Below, piece after piece: positions 6,056 through 11,082 of a DNA stretch of 11,082 bases (position 1 is its first letter; every line of letters begins with the position of its first letter). Position numbers and translations under genes: made by a program. Under the pieces are notes generated by a model, which made no database searches, was not told the origin of the DNA, and saw nothing but the letters and a program-made list of their open reading frames with translations. The stretch is from Planctomycetota bacterium (GTDB taxonomy: Bacteria > Planctomycetota > PUPC01 > DSUN01), in contig VGYW01000279.1 of NCBI GenBank assembly GCA_016872875.1, positions 1-11,082 of the forward strand. The letters are read 5' to 3'.

Positions 6056-6597
6056 AGGCCTGCCCCACCTACCGGGTCTGGTTCCGGGACGACGCGGGGT
6101 GTGCGGCGGCGATCCGCTCCGGGGGCGCCTTCGAGGTGGAAGCGTCCTCCTACGGGGCCAACGACGTGGTGTTGGAGTTCCTCGTGGCCTCCGGCCTCTG
6201 GGGCCTGCTGGTCTCGATGGAGCCCGACGGCCTGCACAAGGACAACGGCAAGCCCTGGTGGGCGCTCGTGGGCGAAAAGTACGGCTACAAGCTCGTCCTC
6301 CTGCTCAATGCGGCCGAGGGGCGCGAACGGGTCGTGGGCTGCGTCCTGGCCCCCCTCCAGTGCGGCGAGCGCGCCATGCTGCGCATCGTCCTGCGGGCCC
6401 TCGGCCGGCGCTGGGTCGTCGAAGACCAGGGCTTCCGCGAACTCACCCAGGACTGGGCCCTCGACACCCTGGCCGGCCGCCGCTTCAACGCCCTCAACGC
6501 CCGCATCGCCTTCGCCCTCATGCTCTACAACGCCGACCGCCTCCTGAGGGCCAAGCACCCCGACCTCTGGGAAGAAGCCCGCCGCCGGCCGCGTTAG
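6052..6597 (+). CDS. DDE transposase, internally deleted remnant
   Basis: The product is 181 residues, starting at the ATG that overlaps the previous stop. Residues about 36-60 (NDVVLEFLVASGLWGLLVSM, then KDNGKPWWALVG) resemble the N-terminal part of planctomycete IS4-superfamily-like transposases. Residues about 123-165 (VVEDQGFRELTQDWALDTLA, NALNARIAFALMLYNADRLL) are a typical C-terminal block around the catalytic Glu. Such transposases normally exceed 400 residues. The segment that should carry the catalytic aspartates is missing between LRAL (about residue 117) and GRRWVVED, yet the frame stays open. It is therefore probably an inactive, deletion-derived copy still paired with its small upstream gene. 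Its stop lies immediately before the signal peptide region of the next protein, suggesting the element inserted there. Confidence 0.6.
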   Translation: MKACPTYRVWFRDDAGCAAAIRSGGAFEVEASSYGANDVVLEFLVASGLWGLLVSMEPDGLHKDNGKPWWALVGEKYGYKLVLLLNAAEGRERVVGCVLAPLQCGERAMLRIVLRALGRRWVVEDQGFRELTQDWALDTLAGRRFNALNARIAFALMLYNADRLLRAKHPDLWEEARRRPR

Positions 6598-6629
6598 GAG
6601 TCTTCACCCCGGCCCAGTACGGCCGCGTC

Positions 6630-7748
6630 ATAGGGGCGCAAGGGCGAGTCTCCACAAGGCCGTTCCTCGCTTGCATCGCAGCCGGGGCGCTCGCGGCCAC
6701 GGCCCCCTGGGCCGCCGCCGCTCCATTCTTCATGGGGCTCGGGGACCTCCCAGGCGGGAGCTTCGGAAGCCGAGGCTATGGCATCTCCTCGGACGGCTTG
6801 GCCGTCGTGGGCTACAGCACCTCGGCATCGGGCAACGAGGGATTCCGCTGGACCCAGGCCGGGGGCATGCGGCGCCTCTACGACGTGCTGGTGAACGATT
6901 GTGCGCTCTCGCTCCCCGGCTGGACCCTCGTTGAGGCGCGGGGCGTGTCGGGCGACGGCAAGGTCATCGTCGGCGTTGGCACCAACCCCAGCGGGCAGAC
7001 GGAGGGGTGGATTGCGAATCTGCGGGTGGCGACGCTGAGCAGCACGCCGGGAGATGGCGGGACGCTCAGCTTCGGCTATGTCCTGGTGGGCTACACGGGC
7101 ACGCAATCGCTCGCGGTGGCGAACACGGGCGACCTGCATACCACCCCCGCCGGCACGTTCCCCTCCGCAAGCGGGGAGTTCGCACCAGGCTCCATCCAGG
7201 GCTTCTCTCTGGCCCAGGGGGCGGGCACGAGCCGCAACTACACCTACACCCCAACCGCCCACGGCCCCCAGCAGGCAACCGTCCGCGCCGACTTCCTCAA
7301 CGGCAGCTCCGACGGGGCCAACCTGCCCCAAATCCTCGACCAGATCATCACGGGCACCGGCGTCGGGCCGGTCTTCTCAAGCTCGCTCGCGCCGGGGACC
7401 ACGCTCGGCTTCGGCGACGTCATCCTCGGCGGCCAGGCCACCCAGACCCTCACGATCAGCAACCTGAGCACGGACGGGGTGTTCGTGGACGCGCTCACTG
7501 GCCTGAGCCTGGTGTCGTTCGTGTTCGGGGGGCCGGACGGCGCGGCCTTCAGCGTGGCCCCCGGCGTGCCCGGGAGCGCGGTGAGCGAGGGGGGCTTCCT
7601 GGACGTCGAGGTGCAATTCGCCGCCCAGGGGCCGGCGGGCGCCAAGTCGGCCACGCTCACCCTCACGACCGACCAGGGCGCCGCCTTCGGAGGGGGTGGA
7701 GCGCAGTTCGCCTGGAACCTCACCGGCAACGTTGTCGAGGCTGAATAG
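6630..7748 (+). CDS. HAF-repeat / choice-of-anchor D surface protein, probably disrupted
   Basis: The frame encodes a good signal peptide (RVSTRPFLACIAAGALAATA, cleaved near WAAAA) and one HAF-type repeat (LGDLPGGSF, GISSDGLAVVGYS, GFRWTQAGGM, then SGDGKVIVGVGTNPSGQTEGW). Two beta-sandwich segments of choice-of-anchor D type follow (LSFGYVLVGYTGTQSLAVANTG; LGFGDVILGGQATQTLTISN). It should be an exported, surface-anchored protein. No ATG, GTG or TTG precedes the signal peptide in frame: the only candidate is ATA at 6630, and the first in-frame ATG (6732) would remove the signal peptide. The transposase remnant ends 32 bp upstream, so the true start may have been lost. The frame closes at TAG 7746-7748, after which the sorting signal continues in the same frame. 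It is probably a pseudogene, unless a non-canonical start and readthrough are used. Confidence 0.65.
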   Translation: MGAQGRVSTRPFLACIAAGALAATAPWAAAAPFFMGLGDLPGGSFGSRGYGISSDGLAVVGYSTSASGNEGFRWTQAGGMRRLYDVLVNDCALSLPGWTLVEARGVSGDGKVIVGVGTNPSGQTEGWIANLRVATLSSTPGDGGTLSFGYVLVGYTGTQSLAVANTGDLHTTPAGTFPSASGEFAPGSIQGFSLAQGAGTSRNYTYTPTAHGPQQATVRADFLNGSSDGANLPQILDQIITGTGVGPVFSSSLAPGTTLGFGDVILGGQATQTLTISNLSTDGVFVDALTGLSLVSFVFGGPDGAAFSVAPGVPGSAVSEGGFLDVEVQFAAQGPAGAKSATLTLTTDQGAAFGGGGAQFAWNLTGNVVEAE

Positions 7749-7871
7749 GCCATCCCAGAGCCGAGCACGGCGGCCATTCTCGCCCTCGCCCTCGCCGCCC
7801 TGGCCCGCCGGCGGCGCCGCAATCCCGCAGAGTGGCAGCACCGCGCAGCCGAAGGGACCCAAGGGGCTTAA
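7749..7871 (+). other. PEP-CTERM sorting signal in frame behind a TAG stop
   Basis: Directly after TAG 7746-7748 the same frame reads AIPEPSTAAILALALAAL and then an Ala-Arg run (ARRRRR), ending at TAA 7869-7871. This is a complete PEP-CTERM signal: the PEP motif, a hydrophobic helix and a basic cluster. Exosortase/EpsH systems recognise such signals, which normally form the extreme C-terminus of the protein. About 16 further residues follow the arginines, longer than usual. Confidence 0.75.
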
Positions 7872-7908
7872 GGCGGCCAATAGCCGCAACCAGATTGAAA
7901 TCGAGCAG

Positions 7909-7948
7909 TCTGACACTCAGTATCCAACTCTGAATACTCAATGTCCAG
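7909..7948. repeat. Degenerate 20-bp tandem repeat
   Basis: TCTGACACTCAGTATCCAAC (7909-7928) is followed at once by a diverged second copy beginning TCTGAATACTCAATGTCC (7929). The patch is AT-richer than its surroundings. The stretch 7872-8078 otherwise shows no gene. Confidence 0.4.
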
Positions 7949-8078
7949 GTAGGACGATTGGAGCGGGGCGGCCAGGCAGCTTGTGCCACGGTTGTGCCGC
8001 GGACGAGAGCGAGAAACGTCACCTCCCGCCCTTGCTGTCACTTGGGCCGGCCCGTTCCGGCGTCGCCGTAAACGCAGA

Positions 8079-8113
8079 CAGGGCAAGGACTAAGTCCGTA
8101 AGTCCTTGCCCTG
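8079..8113 (-). terminator. 13-bp hairpin after tRNA-Ala, likely terminator
   Basis: CAGGGCAAGGACT (8079-8091) pairs perfectly with AGTCCTTGCCCTG (8101-8113) across a 9-nt loop. It lies 5 bp beyond the 3' CCA of the minus-strand tRNA. Reading past it on the minus strand gives TCTGCGTTTAC, so the U-tract is poor, but position and strength suit a tRNA terminator or processing hairpin. Confidence 0.6.
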
Positions 8114-8118
8114 CCTGA

Positions 8119-8194
<76 letters not shown>

Positions 8195-8208
8195 ACGGCT
8201 TTCCTACT

Positions 8209-8237
8209 ATTCTACGTCGCGCGGGCGGAGCTGTCAA
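8209..8237 (-). promoter_or_regulatory. Promoter of tRNA-Ala
   Basis: On the minus strand a perfect TTGACA (8237-8232) is followed after exactly 17 bp by TAGAAT (8214-8209). The predicted start is a few bases before the tRNA 5' end at 8194. This is one of the two strongest sigma70-type promoters in the window. The stretch 8238-8436 beyond it shows nothing I can support. Confidence 0.8.
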
Positions 8238-8436
8238 GCGCCACCGCCCACCGGCAGTGAAACAGACAGTACAGAACGAGGCGTAGGGGTTCGGGCGATG
8301 CGGGGGGCACAGCGGAGGCCGGGCAGGGTCCGCACGGCTTCGGGGTGGACGGGGCGGAACCCGCCGCGGGGTGAGGAGTGGGCCCGGGGGAGGACGGGCC
8401 GGGATCCTCCAGGCACCGGCTCGCATGGGGCCCAGT

Positions 8437-8922
8437 TCAAGGGTGCCGCCAGGGAAGGTCGGGCGATCGGAGCTGGGCTCGACGGAGTCGGCGCGTCTTG
8501 CCGAGCGCCTTCCGACGCGCGCCTTCGGGGCGCGTCAGAAGGAGTTCCTGGTGGTCGTAGGAGGCGAACAGGGCGAAGCGCCGCCGGGTGTAGAGGGTGG
8601 CCTGGTTCTCCTGGGGCAGGAGGGCGTCGAGGAGGCGCTGGCGCGTGGCCCCGGCTAGGCCGCCGCGCTCGATCTGGCGCAGGAAGACCTGGATGAGGGA
8701 GTAGGCCAACTCGACGAAGAGGACCTGGTTGACGACGAGGGAGAAGGCGGGGGAGCGGAAGCGGGTGAGGTCCCAGAAGCACTTCTCCTGCTCGTCGTGG
8801 TCCTCCTCGTCGCCATCGTCGGATCTCAGGCTCTTTCCCCCTCCAAGCTCGACGGCGAGGACGAGGACGACGACGACGACGATTGGGAACCCTAAGATCA
8901 GGGGCCAGACTCGGCTTGACAC
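8437..8922 (-). pseudogene. Transposase C-terminal remnant (IS4/ISNCY-like)
   Basis: The minus-strand frame from about 8784 down to the stop at 8437 reads KCFWDLTRFRSPAFSLVVNQ, VLFVELAYSLIQVFLRQ, LLPQENQATLYTRRRFALFA and LLLTRPEGARRKALGKTRRL. This is recognisable to me as the C-terminal end of a DDE transposase family common in planctomycetes (FWDLT..SPAFSLVVNQ, then ...YTRRRFAL...ELLLT). The part before it (8785-8922) is low-complexity: a Val-rich run from GTC codons followed by an acidic stretch (DDGDEEDHDEQE). The frame can be traced to GTG 8922. No catalytic core is present, so it is a fragment and not a gene. It lies on the opposite strand to, and immediately upstream of, the FHA gene. 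Confidence 0.5.
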
Positions 8923-8945
8923 CCCGCGTTGCGCCGGGATATAAT
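8916..8945 (+). promoter_or_regulatory. Consensus promoter of the FHA / zinc-ribbon cluster
   Basis: TTGACA (8916-8921) and TATAAT (8940-8945) are both perfect and 18 bp apart. The -10 is embedded in the 13-bp palindrome GGGAT-ATA-ATCCC (8936-8948), a possible but unproven operator. Transcription would start near 8952 and serve the FHA gene and probably the next gene, which starts 19 bp after the FHA stop. Confidence 0.8.
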
Positions 8946-9019
8946 CCCCACCGTTGCGCCACGCGGCGCTCACGATGCCCGTGCGGCGGCTGAGCTTCAT
9001 GCCTCTGGGTCGAGTGGGC

Positions 9020-9421
9020 ATGGCTAAGCTGATTGACCAGCGGACAGGGGAAGAGCGCGAGCTGCTGAAGCCGGTGTCGCTCATCGGCCGAGCGGAGTAC
9101 TGCGACATCTGCGTGCCCGAACGCACGGTGTCGCGCGAGCACGCGCGCATCCAACGCCGGCTCACGGGGTATTACATCGAGGACCTCAGCTCGCGGCACG
9201 GCACGCGCCTCAACGGCGTGCGCATCCATCGGCGGGCGAAGCTGCGCGACGGGGACGTGATCGCGGTGCCAGCCACCCGTGCCGAGGGGCAGCCGACGAC
9301 GGGCCTCCGCCTGCCCCACACCGACACCACCGAGCTCCCCGGCCGCGGGCAGCCGCCGGTCCAGGAGCCGCCGCCTTCCCCCGATGCGCCGCTGGCGGCC
9401 AGCTTCGTTTTCCGGAGGTAG
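9020..9421 (+). CDS. Small FHA-domain protein
   Basis: The product is 133 residues from ATG 9020 (MAKLIDQRTG). Upstream in-frame starts at 8999, 8975 and TTG 8954 are possible; 9020 is preferred because the FHA fold begins there and GAG precedes it at short distance, but none has a strong ribosome-binding site. The FHA core spans about residues 14-78 with its hallmark residues: LIGRAEYCDICV, SREHARI, and SSRHGTRLNGVRI ending DGDVIAV. These are the residues that bind phosphothreonine peptides in the family. The tail (about 80-133) is proline-rich with no fold (LPGRGQPPVQEPPPSPDAP). It is cytoplasmic, with no signal peptide or membrane segment. It is read from a consensus promoter and lies 19 bp before a zinc-ribbon membrane protein, suggesting a phospho-dependent adaptor for a Ser/Thr kinase pathway; no kinase is visible here. 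Confidence 0.85.
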   Translation: MAKLIDQRTGEERELLKPVSLIGRAEYCDICVPERTVSREHARIQRRLTGYYIEDLSSRHGTRLNGVRIHRRAKLRDGDVIAVPATRAEGQPTTGLRLPHTDTTELPGRGQPPVQEPPPSPDAPLAASFVFRR

Positions 9422-9440
9422 TTCCTGAGGAGTCAGAGGC

Positions 9441-10430
9441 GTGGCGTCGGAACAAACCCATTGCCGCGGGTGCGGCAGGCCGCTGGAGGGGCGGGACCGC
9501 TTCGAGGGGGCTTGCCCGGCGTGCCGCGAGGCCGCGATCCTCGGCGCCCCGTCGCCGGCCGACGCCCCCGGTGCGGCTGGCCGTGGCGCGCCCGCCCGGC
9601 GGCACGCCGCGGCCTGGCTGGCGCTCGCCCTGGCGGCCGGCGCCGCGCTCATCATCGGCGCGGCCGTGCTGATGGTCCCGGACTGGCGCAGCCGCGGCGC
9701 GGGGCCGCCAGTTCAGGTCAAAGGCGTGCCGACGGCCGCCAGCCCGGCACCGAGCGTGCCGCGTCCGGTTTCCGCCACGCCGCCCCCAGCGCCCAAGCCC
9801 GTGCCGCCAGAGCTGGCCGCCACGCTGCGGCTGGAGACCCGCGAGCTGCTCGGCCTCCTCGCACGCGCCAGCTACGACCGGGTGATTGACAACTACGTGC
9901 AGCCGGACGAGGGGGACTTCGCCCGCGTGGAGCGCGCGCTGGACGAGATAGTGAAGGGCGGCGCCGCGAAGGGGTTCGCGGCGCTCGCCGCACGCCTCAG
10001 CCGCCAGGGTATGGCTAACGTCACCGACGACCTTCGGCGCGTCGGCGACGCCGAGCCCGACCTCACGGTGGCACTCGTCGCCCACCTGATGCGCGAGCCG
10101 GGAAGCTCGGACGCCCGCCTGAGCTCCGAGGACCGGGCGCGGAGCACCCTGCGCTGGCACCTCGCCAGTCTCTTCGAGGGACTCGACCTGCCTGCGGCGG
10201 ACATCGGGGCCGTCCTGGAGGTGCGCCCCGGCGTCTTCGAGGCCGCCCTGGCCTGCCGCGGCGAGCGCCGGGCCGCCTGGCTCCGCCAGCAGCCCGTCGC
10301 CATCCACTGGGCAAGGCTCCCAGTCGGCTGGGTGGTCAAGGCCGGGCTGGCCGAGCGGCTCGAGCGCGTCCGCGACACCCTCAAGGCTGCCGCGGCAAGG
10401 GAAGGGCCATCGGCGCCACCAGGGGGATGA
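9441..10430 (+). CDS. Zinc-ribbon single-pass membrane protein, paralogue 1
   Basis: The product is 329 residues. GTG 9441 is supported by GAGGAG at 9427-9432 with an 8-nt spacer. Order of parts: a zinc ribbon with C8-x2-C11 and C25-x2-C28; a membrane helix at about 56-79 (AAAWLALALAAGAALIIGAA); a Pro/Ala-rich linker to about 125; and a helical C-terminal domain (about 126-320) starting LETRELLGLLARASYDRVID. With the ribbon inside the cell, the C-terminal domain would be outside. The C-terminal domain matches no family I recognise, but its first part is clearly shared with the next gene (TRELL, QP, EIV-K/R-G). It follows the FHA gene by 19 bp, so probably the same transcript. The function is unknown; the layout suggests a sensor or scaffold rather than an enzyme. 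Confidence 0.85.
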   Translation: MASEQTHCRGCGRPLEGRDRFEGACPACREAAILGAPSPADAPGAAGRGAPARRHAAAWLALALAAGAALIIGAAVLMVPDWRSRGAGPPVQVKGVPTAASPAPSVPRPVSATPPPAPKPVPPELAATLRLETRELLGLLARASYDRVIDNYVQPDEGDFARVERALDEIVKGGAAKGFAALAARLSRQGMANVTDDLRRVGDAEPDLTVALVAHLMREPGSSDARLSSEDRARSTLRWHLASLFEGLDLPAADIGAVLEVRPGVFEAALACRGERRAAWLRQQPVAIHWARLPVGWVVKAGLAERLERVRDTLKAAAAREGPSAPPGG

Positions 10431-10433
10431 CTG

Positions 10434-10560
10434 CATGGGTGGGTGAATGGACTACCCAGGGAGTGGATGAATGGATGGGTGGATGAATGGATGAATGAAA
10501 GAGTCAGTTTCTCTGACAACCATCCACACATCCAATCGTCCATTCATCCATACATCCTCC
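10434..10560. repeat. (GGAT/GAAT)n block with opposing (ATCC/ATTC)n block, large imperfect palindrome
   Basis: 10464-10498 is built of tetranucleotide units GGAT, GAAT and GGGT. 10520-10557 is built of their inverse (ATCC, ATTC). TGGATGAATGGA at 10464-10475 and again at 10480-10491 is perfectly complementary to TCCATTCATCCA at 10539-10550. The centre holds GTCAG-TTTCT-CTGAC (10503-10517). It fills the gap between two paralogous genes. The base composition differs from the surrounding GC-rich DNA. It could form a long hairpin in RNA or DNA. Confidence 0.8.
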
Positions 10561-10621
10561 ACCAATGCCGGGACAGCTCGCGCGAACACGACTCAGTGAG
10601 CGCCCGAAACGGGGTCTGCCG

Positions 10622-11082
10622 TTGAACATCGCCCGGTGCCCGAAGTGCAATGCCGAGCTGCCGGCGAAGGGACGCTTCTGCCTGGAGTGCGGCTGCGACC
10701 TCTACCGCGCGGGCGTGCGCCGCCCGCCCATCCCGTGGGCGAAGGCCCTCGTCGCCCTCGCGGGCGTCCTGGCGCTCCTCGCACTCGTCCTCTTCGCCGC
10801 GCCGGGCCGCGTCCTGACCCGCTCCGCCCAACTGCCGCCCGAGGAGCGGGCCGTGCGCGGTCTGACGCGCGAGCTCCTCCAGTTGGCCGCCGATGGCCGC
10901 TTCAACGACCTCGTGCGCCGCTTCTGCCAGCCCAACGCCGAGGAGTTCCGCAGGATCGGCGGGCTCCACCAGGAGATCGTCCGCGGCCGCGGCGCGCCCG
11001 GCCTCAGCCTCTTCAGGGCAAGTTGCACCGACGACATCGAGGAGGCCCGGAAGCTCGTGGACCGCTTGGGCGCCGAGCACCC
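10622..11082 (+). CDS. Zinc-ribbon single-pass membrane protein, paralogue 2 (partial, runs off right edge)
   Basis: At least 153 residues are present with no stop before the end of the window. The start is uncertain. TTG 10622 places the ribbon right at the N-terminus (LNIARCPKC) with GGGG upstream; ATG 10565 is in frame and adds 19 residues but has no ribosome-binding site. The zinc ribbon is C6-x2-C9 and C20-x2-C23 (CLECGCDL). A membrane helix follows at about 37-59 (WAKALVALAGVLALLALVLF). Then comes a soluble domain starting LTRELLQLAADGRFNDLVRR with QPNAEEF and EIVRGRGAPG. The same order and motifs occur in the preceding gene (TRELLGLLA, QPDEGDF, EIVKGGAAKG), so the two arose by tandem duplication. 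It is probably in the same functional unit, though the palindromic block between them may separate the transcripts. Confidence 0.8.
   Translation, partial: MNIARCPKCNAELPAKGRFCLECGCDLYRAGVRRPPIPWAKALVALAGVLALLALVLFAAPGRVLTRSAQLPPEERAVRGLTRELLQLAADGRFNDLVRRFCQPNAEEFRRIGGLHQEIVRGRGAPGLSLFRASCTDDIEEARKLVDRLGAEH

Noticed and set aside
5706..6596. An N-terminal extension of the HAF protein's open frame overlapping the two transposon genes
   Set aside because: In this stretch the frame gives Arg/Pro/Gly-rich low-complexity sequence, while the other two frames give recognisable transposon proteins. Protein-like sequence begins only near 6648.
8079..8113. tRNA-linked attachment site for an integrated element
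   Set aside because: The repeat is inverted, not a direct copy of the tRNA 3' end, and no integrase gene is nearby. A terminator fits better.
8790..8922. A small membrane protein from the Val-rich run (IVVVVVLVLAV)
   Set aside because: The run comes from a GTC/CTC low-complexity stretch upstream of the transposase remnant, with no ribosome-binding site. An artefact of simple sequence is more likely.
8234..9655. A 473-codon minus-strand open frame across the tRNA promoter and FHA gene
   Set aside because: The composition is Pro/Arg-rich without motifs, and it runs antisense to the well-supported FHA and zinc-ribbon genes.
9210..10436. A 408-codon minus-strand open frame
   Set aside because: It is a shadow of the zinc-ribbon gene, which has a ribosome-binding site, paired CxxC motifs, a membrane helix and a paralogue.
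10434..10560. CRISPR array
   Set aside because: There are no regularly spaced direct repeats with unique spacers. The block is tetranucleotide repeats facing their inverse.
10443..10625. A 60-codon open frame through the tetranucleotide repeats
   Set aside because: It simply translates the GGAT/GAAT repeat (WMNGWVDEWMNE). It has no ribosome-binding site and overlaps the next gene's start.

Overview
The window most likely comes from a planctomycete or a close relative. The DNA is very GC-rich. One secreted protein starts with the LEPRLLL-type leader common in that phylum, and another ends in a PEP-CTERM sorting signal. Two-ribbon and FHA proteins like those at the right end are also frequent there. 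This assignment is inferred from protein style and is not proven by a marker gene.

Layout, left to right. (1) On the minus strand at 101-883 is a secreted SBBP-type (DUF7948-like) protein that is cut short at its C-terminus and carries two palindromic repeat insertions in its reading frame. A possible further minus-strand gene starts at the very left edge. (2) On the plus strand at 1072-5358 is a very large acyl-CoA dehydratase activase-related protein of 1428 residues. It has two ASKHA ATPase modules, a cysteine-rich middle and a HgdB/double-cubane-cluster-like C-terminal part, and it also carries in-frame palindromic insertions. (3) At about 5497-6597 are a 14-bp perfect hairpin, an IS110-like fragment, a small transposon accessory protein and an internally deleted DDE transposase. 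(4) At about 6630-7871 is a HAF-repeat / choice-of-anchor D surface protein. Its signal peptide has no normal start codon, and its PEP-CTERM tail lies in frame behind a TAG stop. (5) A tRNA-Ala(CGC) is on the minus strand at 8119-8194, with a clear promoter and a strong 3' hairpin. (6) At 8437-8922 is a C-terminal transposase remnant on the minus strand. (7) From a consensus promoter at 8916 runs a plus-strand cluster: a small FHA-domain protein, a zinc-ribbon single-pass membrane protein, a (GGAT/GAAT)n inverted-repeat block, and a second zinc-ribbon membrane protein paralogous to the first that runs off the right edge.

Two themes stand out. First, short two-hairpin palindromic elements of at least three families lie inside open reading frames without breaking them, at places that look like domain linkers; one sits inside an exact 60-bp in-frame duplication unit flanked by 15-bp direct repeats. 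Second, the FHA plus paired zinc-ribbon/membrane proteins look like a small, poorly described signalling module. The activase is probably a self-contained ATP-driven low-potential electron donor/reductase; no dehydratase subunit genes lie beside it.
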